Shown piece after piece: positions 11,890 through 22,598 of a stretch of 64,000 nucleotides of DNA. Numbering within the stretch: the first letter of the stretch is position 1; every line of letters begins with the position of its first letter. The position numbers and the translations under genes were made by a program. Below the pieces are notes generated by a model. It was not told where the DNA came from and ran no database searches. It saw only the letters and a program-made list of their open reading frames with translations. This DNA is from Ichthyophis bannanicus (taxonomy: Eukaryota > Chordata > Amphibia > Gymnophiona > Ichthyophiidae), in the NCBI GenBank assembly GCA_033557465.1, contig CM066033.1, positions 388,933,289-388,997,288 on the forward strand. The letters are read 5' to 3'.

Positions 11890-11965
11890 TAGAGCTGTAG
11901 CACAATGGTTACGTCACCGCCTGTGCAGCCAGAGGTCATGGGTTCAAACCCACACTTGGGTTCTG
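11890..11965 (+). other. tRNA-like module
   Basis: TAGCACAATGG at 11898-11908 and GGGTTCAAACCC at 11940-11951 are both close to pol III A and B consensus. It is homologous to 19653-19720 and to the degraded 2000-2062. Confidence 0.6.
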
Positions 11966-12039
11966 TGATAGGGGTGTCCAAAGCTTTTCTTTTAATTTAC
12001 TGTACATATGTTGATGCCAGCAATTACACCCTCAGCGTA

Positions 12040-12230
12040 CTGTACCCATAAGGTGCCTCTGCGGGTGCTTTATGGGGCGCCCTATAGGGCACTTTATGGT
12101 TGCCATCCATATAGGGTGCACTATACATTATCCTGTGTCGCAACATACATGCTGCCCTATAGGGGACATTCTAGGGTGCCTTGGCGGACGGTGCACTGTA
12201 ACATGTGCCTTATGGCCCGCTTTATGTTAA
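12040..12230. repeat. Degenerate 12-bp repeat stretch
   Basis: Units resembling ATAAGGTGCCTC or ATAGGGCRCYTT follow each other irregularly. This corresponds to the cleaner array at 19733-19880. Confidence 0.5.
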
Positions 12231-12339
12231 CATGCTGTGAGAGTGGGTTTGCTAGTAGTTATCACAAAATAAAATTAATAAGCCTCCTACAGCACTCCAC
12301 AACATAACACATACTGCCTCAGCTACCCTTTTTCACAGG

Positions 12340-12415
12340 GCACTGTGAGGGATTGAACCTGTGGCCCCTGCACCATTGGTCAGTGTCTTAACCATTGTGC
12401 TATGGCTCTGTTCCT
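12340..12415 (-). other. tRNA-like module (minus)
   Basis: On the minus strand, TAGCACAATGGTT (12392-12404) and GGTTCAATCCC (12350-12360) form an A/B-box pair. A second copy of the same block follows at 12835-12915. The two flank the 31-bp minisatellite, which suggests a segmental duplication around it. Confidence 0.55.
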
Positions 12416-12529
12416 GTTCTTGCACATCAGCGCGCCACTTCTGCTGCACACTATTAAACTGCCTCCTCACACATCAGCACGCAGCCTTATGCCCATCAGC
12501 GCGCCGCCTCCTGCTGCCCACCATTAACA

Positions 12530-12777
12530 GTGTGCCACCTTGTGCCGCCCAAAAATAACAGTGCGCCGCCTTGTGCCGCCCAACAGGAGCAGTGCGCCGC
12601 CTTATGCCGCCCAACAGGAGCAGTGCGCCGCCTTATGCCGCCCAACAAGAGCAGTGCGCCGCCTTATGCCGCCCAACAGGAGCAGTGCGCCGCCTTATGC
12701 CGCCCAACAAGAGCAGTGCGCCGCCTTATGCCGTACAAAATGTACAGTGCGCCGCCTTATGCAGTCCAAAATTACGT
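12530..12777. repeat. 31-bp minisatellite, eight units
   Basis: GTGCGCCGCC starts at 12561, 12592, 12623, 12654, 12685, 12716 and 12747, exactly 31 bp apart. A diverged first unit lies at 12530. The unit contains no stop in any forward frame, so three overlapping long frames appear open here. They are by-products of the repeat and not genes. Confidence 0.95.
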
Positions 12778-12834
12778 TGCCTCCTGAAGCACTTTTACAC
12801 ATTCAAGGTGGTGCTTCAGCTGGCCTTTTCTGTT

Positions 12835-12915
12835 GCACACAATGGGGGATTGAACCTGTGGCCCCTGCACCATTGGTTAGTGTGTTCACCGTTGTGCTAC
12901 GGCTCTGTTCCTATA
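12835..12915 (-). other. tRNA-like module (minus), second copy
   Basis: It repeats 12340-12415 closely (GGTTCAATCCC on the minus strand at 12846-12856, A-box-like TAGCACAACGG near 12892-12904). It lies on the other side of the minisatellite. Confidence 0.5.
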
Positions 12916-13097
12916 TGTGCCCAGCAGCGCCCCACTTAGCCTTCCCACGCGCTAATGTGGGCCCCGCACATTAACGCGACGCGCACACGTACGGTCGTTT
13001 TTTTTCCTTGTTCTGCCTGAACCGCCCACTCCTTATATGGCACACGCACACTAACGGGGACCCGCACATTTTCGGAGTTTAGTAAACATGCCCCTTA

Positions 13098-14911
13098 GTA
13101 TCTTTTCTTTTAATATACCACTTCACCCCTCACAACATGTTTTCCCCCTTTTTTCTTTTTGTATTTATTTTTTTTCTTTTTTTTTATTTTTAGGCAGAAA
13201 ATACAAATTTAGATTCTTATAACAGTATGAGGAATTGGTGTAATACTAAAATGGAGATATGTGCTCATTCTAAATCAAAACAAAGAATACTTTTTTTTTC
13301 TAGACACTGACACACAAAATTCAAATACAGAAAAACAGGTGAATTTACTGAAAAAAAAAACAGTGTAGTTAACTCCCATGGTGCCACTGGCCTGTTCACC
13401 AGCCCCCAGCACAGAGCTCAACAATGCAAAGTAATTAACTTGAATCTTACAGTTCGGGAAACATGCATTCAAATGACTTATATGTCTTTTTTTTTTTTTA
13501 TGAAAAGGTTGGCAAATATCTGGAATGCAAACACTCCGCAAGATGAACTTTTTCTCACTTAAATTAAAACCTTACCAGTGACTGGTGTTAAACTGATTTG
13601 AAACCAAAGAAGTTATTATTATTATTATTTTTTAAGACAAATTACTCAGCGCTTTGAAGCCAGCCTTGGAGTTATCTTAGACAAATAATCCTGACTTTCA
13701 AAGCAGCCGTAAATTACCATGCAGCTTAAGGAAAACAAAGCAGTCGTAAACACTAAGGGTTAAAATAAAACAAAACATTGTTTGAGAATATTAAATCCTA
13801 AATAAGCATAGTTGCAGCTCTGTTTTGTTGTTTCTGTAATTTATGAACAATAATTATGTCCTCCATGAGGTGCACAATATATCCCCTCTTTAGTTTACAA
13901 AAATTTGTGTTTTTTTTTAATAGCACACGCAGTGAGAACCAAATATATATCAAAGATAAAATCCAAACACGATTAATGTCTTATTCACTCAGGATTTAAA
14001 TCATTCTCAGGTTGCAATCTGGTAACAACCAACTCAGAATGCCACATTGTCCTTCAAGGTTCTTAACCTTTACTTTGAAGGTTGTTAAAGGAAAAACAAA
14101 AGCAGTTTCCTTAATTTTTCCATCTTCCTGGTCTGCTTTGCTCAGATTTAGTAAAGACCTTCTAGGTAGGTCAATTCCAGGGACCAGAAAAGCCAATTAA
14201 GAAAGCATAAATTGTGCGAGTGTTATGCAGAGCTAAACCAGGCACTTTCAGAAGGGGAAACAGCAGTACCGGTAGATACTGCTTTTAAAAGCAAAGGAAC
14301 TTTTGAATCACTGCAGTTATCACAGCTGTTAATGGTCTTCTATTTCTAATAATTTTAAAATACAAATCTGGTAATATTGTTTTTAATTACATAATTCACT
14401 TGTTTGAATGTAGTTGTATCATTTACTTTCTTCCAAAACTTACTGGACTTAACATGGCAAGCAATTCAATTTGGTTTTGTTTCGTTTTTCTCCAGTTAGG
14501 TTACTAACTTCCATCCTTCCTATAAAACACTCAATGTTTCTTAACCTTTGTCACGGCACACACAAATGACACTGTTTAGCTAAAGACATCAAAGCATGGA
14601 AGATCTTCCCATTCATTCATATTGCATTGCATTGCAATCAGTTAAAAAGATGCTTAGAAAGCTAATCACAGAGGAATTATACTTCACCGAAAAGAGTTCT
14701 GTACTTCATCTCCTGTAGAGGCATTCATTCAACACAGCTAGGCACTGGCCAGGTGACCCACAATGTTCAAGGGACAAACCTCGAAGTTCAGAACTCCATA
14801 ATTACAATTGATGTGTACAGTGTTATGTAACTAGACTAGTTCTTTTCAATTGATCTAATTGTTGCCGTCTCTGGTCTGTGAGCATCCCAGATTAATAACT
14901 TCACTTTTACC

Positions 14912-14942
<31 letters not shown>

Positions 14943-15669
14943 AAAACCTCTTTATCTGCAGAGGAGCGAAGTTTTTAAAAAAATCCAGCACTCAAACAAA
15001 CACACAGTTCTTACGCTTCGTCCAAACCCAGCCATTCCCCTCGCGGAGATACGGAAACGTGGATAAGGACACGCAGTCGCTTCGCTCCAATTTCTTGGGC
15101 GTACAGTCTCACATATACACCAAGCAATCCTGGGACTTTGAAGATCTAAGGTCTGGGCAAAAAAAAAAACTTACTTTCCCTAATATTTACAGAACACCCT
15201 AATCAGTTACTTAGCAGCACAATAGCAGAACAGTGATCACATAAAAGCATAAAGTCACTACTCACCCACCAGCAAGTCTTCTGTCATTGATGGGGTAGAC
15301 AGGAAACAATACTCACAAGCGGAATCTTCCTAGGGAATCCAGATGTCACTGCGTCACACAGGGACTGCATGCACTTCTCCTGAACCGGCAGGAGGGAATC
15401 ACGTCTTCTAGGCCAACAGAAGGAAACTCTTCCCCTGTTCTATTTTTTTTTTTTTTTATGTTAAAAACAGGAGGTAGCCTCTTCTCCTAATGAGAAGGAA
15501 TTCACATCCCCTGTTCTTGTCTTTTAAAACAGGAGGGAGCCTTTCTGACAAAAAAAAACGCAGCCAAAAGCGTAGTCAGAAGAATCCTTGGGCAATTTAG
15601 AAAAAGGTTAGGAGTGACTACACTCGATTTAGAAGTGAGATGCGGCACCCAGTAGGTTGCGGCACCAAT
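13098..15669 (-). other. Internal region of the LTR element, no gene recognised
   Basis: This is the 5' half, in element sense, of the internal sequence. It is AT-rich, has poly-T and poly-A runs, and holds no frame with family resemblance on either strand. A (TA)n run occupies 14911-14940. The part at 15000-15640, nearest the 5' LTR, is the presumed leader. Confidence 0.5.
15650..15667 (-). other. Primer-binding-site candidate
   Basis: On the minus strand the LTR end (…CCCACA) is followed after two bases by TGGTGCCGCAACC. That is the expected position and TGG start for a tRNA primer site. I cannot name the tRNA with confidence. Confidence 0.55.
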
Positions 15670-16433
15670 TGTGGGGCCCTGTATCCCACAACAACTGTTT
15701 TTCTAGATATCACCAATTACCAATTAGCAACAAATTATTTCAGACTACAAATTGCTCGAATACAATGCTTTTTATTCGGGTACCAAAACAAACAAACAGC
15801 AACTGCTTTGAGCAAAAGTCTCTGTCTGAGAAAGGTGGTGGACAGTCCACTTCCCTTACCGGAATTGGGGAGCAGACTGCCCAATGAGTTATGGAGCCAT
15901 CCCCTTATATAGATATTCTCTGTCACAAAACTTCTAGAAGTCTGATGTCATTCTGTAAAAATCAGAGTTACTTGCAAAGAAAGAAAACTTTGCTAGAACT
16001 CCTTCTCTGAGGCCCCCTCCCATGAATAATGCCAATTATGCCTTAGGGCTGCCCTCTCTACAGCTGGTGCTCTCAAGGTCTTCTGGTCTTTGCTTAATTG
16101 TGCTTCTTATCTGTGCTGTGGAGCAAATCTTTCCTGCATTCCTTTGGCCTGTTTATGGACTTTTCATCTCCTGGTGCTAAATGACATTTTCTTTTCTTCA
16201 AGGCTGAAAGTATGTTTTCTGCTAATTATTTCTCTGAGCCTGACTTTGTGTACTTCTACTCAAAACAAGGCTTCCAGACTACAGCAGGCCACAAAGCTCT
16301 CTTGTAGCATATACTTTCTTAGCCCACAGGACATTTTCTTTTCTTCATCGTGCAAACTGCAGGCAGGCCATGATTACAGTCACAGATAGCAGCTGAAGGA
16401 GCAAAACTATCCCTAAGCCAAGATTTCCCAACA
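15670..16433 (-). repeat. 5' LTR of the minus LTR element
   Basis: This 764-bp repeat starts TGTGGGG and ends CCCAACA. It is nearly identical to 6630-7386, the main difference being a 7-bp duplication near 15718. The GCTA target duplication follows at 16434. Confidence 0.9.
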
Positions 16434-16770
16434 GCTACAGGGTAAACTAAGACTAATAAAAGAAAATATTTTTTCACTCAACGTGTAATCAAACTCTGGA
16501 ATTTGTTACCGGAGGATGTAGTAAAGGCTGTTAATATAGCTGGGTTTAAAAAAGGTTTGGACAAGTTCCTGGAGGAAAGGTCCATAAACCATTATTAAGA
16601 AGGGACCCAGGATATCAATGCTTGAACCAATACAAGCATTGTGGAACCTGTGTCCCTTGGGGAAACTGCTAGGTACATATGACCTAGATTGGCTACTGTT
16701 GCAAACAAAATACTGGGCTTGATGGACCTTGGTCTGACCCAGTATGGCATATCTTATGTTCTAATGTTCT
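16434..16770 (+). pseudogene. CR1-like LINE (plus), 3' end
   Basis: This resumes the 5322-6629 element after the LTR insertion: coding sequence continues (…GKLRLIKENIFSLNV), with a stop in frame. The conserved LINE 3' region follows ('gggcttgatggaccttggtctgacccag') and ends in 'cttatgttctaatgttct'. It then runs into the opposite-strand CR1. Confidence 0.85.
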
Positions 16771-18240
16771 CCCTTGGATTGCTGCAGCCCAAATGCATGA
16801 CCTTACATTTTTTAACATTAAATCCCAGCTGCCAAATTCTAGACCATTCTTCAAGCTTAGCTAGATCCCTCCTCATGTTATCTACCCCTTCCTGGGTGTC
16901 TACTCTATTGCAGATGTTGGTATCATCCGCAAAGAGGCAAACCTTACCTGAAAGGCCTTCCGCTATATCACTAACAAAGATGTTAAAAAGAATCGGACCA
17001 AGGACAGATCCCTGGGGCACACCACTGATAACATCCTTCTCCTCAGAGTGAGTTCCATTTACTTGTACTCTTTGTCGCCTCCCACCCAACAAATTTCTAA
17101 CCCAAGCAGTAACTTTTAGGGTGCATCCCTAGGGTGCTCAGTTTGTTTATAATTCGCCTGTGAGGAACAGTGTCAAAGGCTTTACTGAAATCTAAATACA
17201 CCACATCTAGGGCTCTCCCTCTGTCCAACTCCCTGGTCATCCAGTCAAAGAAATCAATCAGCTTTGTCTGACAAGACCTGCCTCTGGTGAATCCATGCTG
17301 CCTCGGATCCTGTAATCCGGTGGACTCCAGAAACCTCACTATTTTCTCTTTCAACAGCGTTTCCAATAATTTACTCACCACCGAAGTTAAACTAACCGGC
17401 CTCTAGTTTTCAACCACATCCTTCCGCTTTTGTGTAAAGGCACCACATGAGCGCCTCTCCAGTCCTTTGGCACCACTCCCGACTCCAACGAGGCATTGAA
17501 AAGGTCAGTCAGTGGAGCTGCTAGAACGTCCCCAAGTTCCCTCAGTATTCTTGGGTGTATCCCATCAGGTCCCATTGCTTTGTCTACTTTAAGTTGAGAT
17601 AGTTTCTCACGAACACAGTCTTTCGAAAATTGTTCAAGATGTCCTTTGCTTCTGTTCCTATTTGTGGGTGTTTTCTGAGGTCCTGCTCCTGGTTCTTCAT
17701 CTGTGAACACAGAACAAAAATATTTGTTAAGCAATTCCGCTTTATGCTTATCAGCTTCTACATATTCCTCCCCTGCACCCTTGAGTCTGACAATACCACT
17801 CTTGCCCTTCCTCTTCTCACTAATATATCTGAAAAACGTCTTATCCCCCCCATTTTATTGCATTGGCTATTTCCTCCTCCTTTTAAATCTTTGCCTTCTT
17901 GACTACTTTGCTAGCTTCTCTAAGTTTTTCCAAATACAGATGCCTGTCTTCCTCTCTCTGTGATCTCTTGTATTTCATGAAGGCCTCCCTCTTTTTCTTC
18001 ACTTTTTCAGCTACTTCTTTCGAAAACCATAGCGGTCTCCTTTTCCTTTTACCTTTATTTACCATTTTAACAAAAAAGGTTGGTTGCCCTTAAAATATCC
18101 CCTTTAAGTTTTTCCCACTGTTTTTCCTCCCTCAGCTGTTCCCATCCAACTAACGACTCCCTGAGGTATTGGCCCATCTTCGCAAAGTTAGTCTTCCTAA
18201 AGTCTAAGATCCTCGCCTTTGAATGGATTCTAACAGCCCT
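16771..18240 (-). pseudogene. CR1-like LINE (minus), linker and RT
   Basis: Read leftward from 18240: a basic linker (KGKRKRRPLWFSKEVAEKVKKKREAF region, 17883-18065), then GPDGIHPRILREL and a PKDWRGAHVVPLHKSG block (17387-17734), QHGFTRGRSCQT and VYLDFSKAFDTVPH (17097-17381), then SGVPQGSVLGPILF, LFADDTN (FADD catalytic motif) and KCKVMHLG (16754-17092). It then stops at the plus-CR1 junction and resumes at 5321. The frame is broken at least at the boundaries between these three stretches. It is 5' truncated, with no endonuclease domain. Confidence 0.9.
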
Positions 18241-19652
18241 AGAGTGCCTCAGGTCTGGTGTCTGACAGAGTGACCCCAACAGTATTGCGTACCATAGCCA
18301 TGCCTGCACTGTGCCCAGGACTGGTGTGGTGGCCAGGGCTCCAAACACCTCTATAGTTGCACAATGCTGGCATAGGTGTGGGGAGTGTGTGTCTGTCTAT
18401 CCAGTGTGTGGTGGCTGCCAACACGCTCCACAGCCCATACTGCTAGCACTGTTGCCAGTATTGGCCTGCCAATGTGCATAATGAGGAGCAAGGTACTGTG
18501 TGAATAGCCTGGATAGGGTGGCCTGGCCTGGCCGCATCTGCACAGGGCATAGGGCAATGGCTCAGACATTGTAGTGCCCGGCCACCACCTGCACGGACAG
18601 CATGGCCATAGCATGTCCTGCTAGGAGGTCACTCTCACCCTGACTGATCAGAGACCATGGCATGGCTAGGTTCCCCCATAGTGCTATATAGCATTTCTCT
18701 CATGTGATATTTATGGGTCCCTTTTGGGACCCAAACACCGACTTATCTGCTTGGTGTGTATGCTGACATCCTAGTTCTGGGAACATGCATCTCCTCCAGG
18801 ACCATGCACTATAGACTAGCTAGCAGTGTCTGCAGCTAGTATGTGTCTTGCTGGAACACCTTGCAGGGTGCAGCGGCTGGAGGCTTGCTGCTGGCAAATG
18901 TCAGATAGTGGTGGGGGGCAGCTGAGCATTTCCAGGCCTACTGTCTGTCTGCTATTGCTTTATGGATTTGTACAGCTCTGCATTGCCTGCCCTGTAGGGT
19001 GTCTGTTTCCCCAGCAGGACTGGGGTTGATGGTCCCCTCTACTGTTACCCTTGCAGGGAGGTAGAATGTGGATCTATTGGTGGGTGTTCCTGTTTCTCAC
19101 CCTGAGCCCCAGAGGGTGGGTTGTGTGGTGGTACATAATCTGCCTATGGGTCCAAACACCCCCCCCCTCTTCACCTACATCATGTAACCATGGCACCAAC
19201 ACAGGATATGCACTATTCTGGGTGCATCATAGCCCATAAGGGCTAGACATGACTGAGAAATACAAAAGGACACAGATGTAATCTAGGTGTGTCTGCAGGA
19301 ACTACCTATCACACACAGTAGCACTGATGGGGACCTGCAGCATGGCATATTTCAGCCATGAAAGGTGCTGTGGACCTGGTGCTGGGCGCCCCACCTCACC
19401 CTCAGGGTGAGCACAGTACCCGCACAATGTGACGGTCTGTGGCTACTTTGTGCCAGTACCACACACGGTCAGTTCCCCCTACCAGGCCGAGGTGCTGTGG
19501 GGGTGCATACCCTATCTTGTGCCCATCTGTCGACTGCTGATTTGCATGTGCAGTGCATCATGGGTACGGGTGGGTTAACCCTATCCTGGTAACCACAGCA
19601 GACAGTTTGTGTGGTGACGTGCAGTCCTCCTGCAGCCAGCCAGGGGTTTGTT

Positions 19653-19720
19653 AGCAGCTGTAGCCCACTGGTTACTTCACTGCCTGTGAAGCCAGAGGTC
19701 ATGGGTTCAAACCCATGGTG
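19653..19720 (+). other. tRNA-like module
   Basis: TAGCCCACTGG at 19661-19671 and GGGTTCAAACCC at 19703-19714 form the A/B pair. It stands directly before the 12-bp array. Confidence 0.55.
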
Positions 19721-19732
19721 GGGTTATTTGAT

Positions 19733-19880
19733 AAGGTGCCTCATAAGGCGCCCCATAAGGCACCTTATAAGGTGTTTTATAAGGCGCCTTATAAGGTGTC
19801 CTATAGGGGACATTATAGGGTGCCTTGGCAGACAGTGCACTTTATAATGTAACCTATGGAGTGCGTTATGGGGTGCCTTA
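19733..19880. repeat. 12-bp minisatellite
   Basis: Successive units are ATAAGGTGCCTC, ATAAGGCGCCCC, ATAAGGCACCTT, ATAAGGTGTTTT, ATAAGGCGCCTT and ATAAGGTGTCCT, then degenerate ATAGGG forms. The array reads as a tetrapeptide repeat but has no sign of being translated. The other copies of the transposon carry different unit numbers. Confidence 0.85.
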
Positions 19881-20007
19881 TGCGGCATCTTAGGTTATGC
19901 CACCATGAGGGTGTGTTTGCTGGCAGCACTAATTAAAATAAAAGTAAAGTGCCTCAAAAATCACTACCTAAACGTAAAGGGTGATGCCTCAGCCAGCCTT
20001 ATGCATT

Positions 20008-20235
20008 AGGCACACTGGGGGATCAAACTCATGAGCCCTGTATCATTTATTTATTTATTTTATTTATTTATTTACATTCTCTTATATACCGCGCTATTCT
20101 GCATCAGTGCGGTTTACATTGAACAAACTGAAATTACATTGAACAGGGCATTATAACTTGGAGATAACTATTTTACAGGGAACATGGGCTATCATCAGTC
20201 AGTGTATTAACCATTGTGCTACACCTCTGTTTCTA
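20008..20235 (-). other. tRNA-like module (minus), split by a SINE/L2 tail
   Basis: A minus-strand B-box-like block lies at 20008-20046 and the A-box part (TAGCACAATGGTTAA) at 20196-20235. They are separated by the insertion 20047-20190. The intact equivalent is at 41546-41616. Confidence 0.5.
20047..20190 (-). mobile_element. 5'-truncated SINE or L2 tail (minus)
   Basis: The sequence runs from TTATTTATT units into 'accgcgctattctgcatcagtgcggtttacattgaac', the same 3' module as the SINE at 39276-39566. ATCAT flanks it on both sides (20042-20046 and 20191-20195), giving a 5-bp duplication. Confidence 0.8.
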
Positions 20236-20436
20236 TGTTTGCATGTCTGGGTGCCTACTTAAGGGTACCGCGCGTTAACGCGCTTAGCGGCCCTTCGCCC
20301 GATAATGTGCGCAGCAGCGCACGTTATCGCGCGCTATTCCCGTTTTGCTACTTTAAGATTGAAATGCCCACTCCTTTTATGGCAGCCTGCACACTATCGC
20401 CGGGCGCACGTTAAGACGGTTTAGTAAACATACCCC

Positions 20437-21960
20437 AAAGAAACAAAGAAAGAAGCGCAACAGCAAAAAAAACGTTAAAAACTTTCCAAAATATTTTTTT
20501 TATAATTTTTATATAGAACTCATTTCAACCTCTTTAAAATGCATAGGTTTTCATAAATATTGTGCTAAAAGGTGTGGGCAATCAAAATAACGATAGCTGA
20601 TTGAATATCTAAGAAATGATGTCAAATTTATCATTTCTCTTAAAAACCGCACGTGGTGTTAACGCATATCTTACAACATTCTGCTGTCATTGGATGTCCG
20701 ACCATCAGTAATGCAATCTATCATTATGTAACTATTAGCATACGGGCACTACTGTAAACGTGCCGTCCAAAAAGCTTCCAAAACTATACCTCCTACCCTT
20801 GCAATGCTTTCCACAATTATATATTGATTTTTTGGACTTGTGTCTTAAATTCAGCAGGCAAACGCAGCAGAACAATATGGGGTAGCTTTCAATAATGAGC
20901 ATCCTTGATGTCCAAAGATTAATATCTAATTATTACTTATCCTTTCTTACAAACGCATATATTGTTGGCAAACCAATATCTATCCCCCAAAAAACGAATG
21001 CTACTACAACATCAGTGATGATATCTGTTACAGAACGGACCTCCAAGGTTCCTACAGTATCAACATGCCAGACTGTAAATTACAGATGTAATTCTTTCTG
21101 AGGTATATAAATTTTTGAAATATATGTTTTAATGCACTAATTATTAAACAGAAAACTCTATCGTCTAGCCAGTTTAAAGAAACTTTACTATAGATAATTT
21201 GAATTTGTTCCCGTTAAAGTTTCTTATGAAATCGATCGTCCCATAATTTAAAAATATCCTTTAAGATCATGAGGCATTCTTACTCACAGATTATCATCAC
21301 GATCAAAGATTACTAGTTCACTGGGATATCTAGTTCACTGCTGAAATTCACAAGCCGACTCTTCTACCAAAAGACGCCGGCGTCTGCGCTGTGCAAGGGC
21401 GGGTTTTTAACGAGAAATATAACACCTTAATTCAAGATTGACAGGAGTATGTAAATCATGACCCAGACGGCTACCTGAAACTTAGAGGGGAAATTAATGC
21501 AATTCCTTGCTTTTCACTTAACCAATTCATGAATCAGGAGTAAAAACAAAAATACCAGATATCATATATTGAAATATAAAATTGATTACATATATATGAA
21601 TCACCAGCATTAATTGAGGATCAAAAAATTAATCGTTTAAAAACACACTACCGATCATGGCAAAATGTGGTCAGAATTGATTTAATACTGCAAGGGCAAA
21701 GGTCCCTCCATGACATTTCACAAAAACCGCCACCAACTATCCAACCAAGGACAACCCGCATCATTTTTGAATTAAAAACCTAAATAAAAATAGAAATTGT
21801 GAACGCCATAAAATTTTTTAATTTCTCTTATAAATTTTGTGGGACATTTTTTGTTATAAAGGAAAACGGATAAAACTTGTTCCATGTTCAAATAATTAGG
21901 ATATAACCTATCCACATTAAAACTATATCAAAAATATCATTGCTCCAGACGCAAATTTAG
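20437..21960 (-). mobile_element. Penelope-like element, inverted terminal-repeat arm
   Basis: This is the reverse complement of 35745-36410 joined to 40648-41336 and then 46748-46960, i.e. of the 3' repeat of the plus-strand PLE with its insertions removed. It continues leftward to 2339-2715 across the transposon insertion. It meets the plus-strand terminal repeat head-on at about 21960-21980, next to a short 'aattcaaaaatg' sequence that also occurs elsewhere in the arm. Inverted and direct terminal repeats at one locus are a known feature of Penelope-like insertions. Confidence 0.85.
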
Positions 21961-21964
21961 GTTT

Positions 21965-22556
21965 TTAATTCAAAAATGTTTGTTTCTTTGTTTTGATGTA
22001 TCACACAAAACAGGTTTATTGAGCCCTTATCCTCTTGTTGTAGAATATACAGATTGCATTGAATTAAATATAGAACATACAGGTATGTTTTATTTCATTT
22101 TATTTTTAAAACCAATATGAGCATTTTAAGTCACGTCCAAGAGATATTTGTTTGGTTAATAAGTAGAAAATTATGAATAGCATTGTTTTTAGTTATTTAT
22201 AATATAGTTTTTTGTAAACATTGGTTCAGGATAATTACCGTAATATGGCTCTTATTAGCTGTACATAAAATATCATGTTTATATTATGAAGTATGTCTTT
22301 TAACTATGTATGTACCATATATATGATATGATTTTATGGTGCCTTATTATGAGTTATTGATCTAAATGTTTTAATAATTTGATTTTTATCTATTTATTAT
22401 TTATGTGTATGTTTTTACATGTTGTATTTTTTAGCCAGAAAAGCCCCTGATGAAGGCTTAGCGAAACACGGCCTGTGTCGGGCCTTGGCTAATAGGTGTT
22501 CAATAAAGGTTAACTTCCTCTGCTATCCACGTTTTTTGGACTGGGTGTGTTGTTTG
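21965..22556 (+). mobile_element. Penelope-like element, 5' (partial) terminal repeat
   Basis: This is a direct repeat of about 46952-47523, from 'tttctttgttttgatg' to 'ttttttggactgggtg'. It carries the hammerhead motif and precedes the PLE ORF. The plus-strand copy starts at the inverted junction, so it is shorter than the 3' repeat. Confidence 0.85.
22431..22492 (+). ncRNA. Hammerhead ribozyme motif in PLE terminal repeat (5' copy)
   Basis: Core CTGATGA is at 22447-22453 and GAAA at 22463-22466. Stem III is CAC/GTG with loop GGCCT (22467-22477), and U-C at 22478-22479 puts predicted cleavage after C22479. Stem I is formed by GCCC/GGGC (22443-22446 with 22480-22483), extended after an internal loop by TTAGCCA/TGGCTAA (22431-22437 with 22486-22492), seven perfect pairs. 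Stem II is very short: GC/GC with a UUA loop, preceded by an extra AG. Hammerhead motifs in PLE terminal repeats are established. Activity of this one is inferred and may be weak given stem II. Confidence 0.75.
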
Positions 22557-22598
22557 CATGTGGAGTCGTGCTTCAGTGTTGGACAGTATCCTTTCAGC

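Larger units (their letters stand above)
9086..13094. mobile_element. Long non-autonomous DNA transposon, PIF/Harbinger-like, nested copy
   Basis: The element begins GGGGCATGTTTACTAA at 9086 and ends with its inverse TTAGTAAACATGCCCC at 13094. It is flanked by TTA at 9083-9085 and 13095-13097. It is 4009 bp long with no transposase. The body is related to copies 1, 2 and the 41337 copy but has diverged more: the terminal repeat match is about 17 bp instead of 32. It contains four tRNA-like modules, a 12-bp repeat stretch, a 31-bp minisatellite and a long inverted repeat. It is the innermost level of the nest. Confidence 0.9.
6630..16433 (-). mobile_element. LTR retroelement (minus), apparently lacking gag and pol
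   Basis: Two LTRs (6630-7386 and 15670-16433) begin TGTGGGG and end CCCAACA. They are flanked by GCTA (6626-6629 and 16434-16437), a 4-bp duplication. The minus orientation is shown by AATAAA and TATA elements on the minus strand, a polypurine tract beside the left LTR and a primer-binding-site candidate beside the right LTR. The internal region, without the nested transposon 9086-13094, is about 4.3 kb. I find no recognisable gag, protease, RT or integrase in it. It is therefore either a non-autonomous derivative or too decayed to recognise. By eye the LTRs differ at about nine substitutions plus one 7-bp duplication (CCAATTA), so the insertion is fairly young. Confidence 0.85.
2716..20436. 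mobile_element. Long non-autonomous DNA transposon, PIF/Harbinger-like, copy 2 (expanded by nested insertions)
   Basis: The ends are perfect-start inverted repeats: GGGGTATGTTTACTAAACCG... at 2716 and its inverse at 20436. They match over about 32 bp with one mismatch. The flanks are AAA on both sides. Joining them with a single AAA gives exactly the uninterrupted PLE sequence found, on the other strand, near 46955. Its own body is only 2716-4598 plus 18241-20436. The remainder is a minus CR1 insertion carrying further nested elements. No transposase is visible, so it would have depended on a transposase supplied in trans. The Harbinger affiliation is inferred from ends and duplication length. 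Confidence 0.85.

Noticed and set aside
12540..12780. Possible CRISPR-like array
   Set aside because: Units are contiguous without distinct spacers and the genome is a vertebrate. It is a minisatellite.
12530..12974. Three overlapping plus-strand frames of 85-144 codons in Cys/Pro/Arg-rich sequence
   Set aside because: They are produced by the 31-bp minisatellite, whose unit lacks stops in forward frames. No start context or homology supports a gene.
14911..14940. TATA-rich run as promoter
   Set aside because: It is a simple (TA)n microsatellite with no associated gene.
16689..17051. 120-codon plus-strand frame
   Set aside because: It is the antisense of the minus CR1 RT.
19653..19720. Genuine tRNA gene
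   Set aside because: A and B boxes are present, but acceptor and anticodon stems cannot be formed convincingly and no CCA-adjacent discriminator structure is seen.
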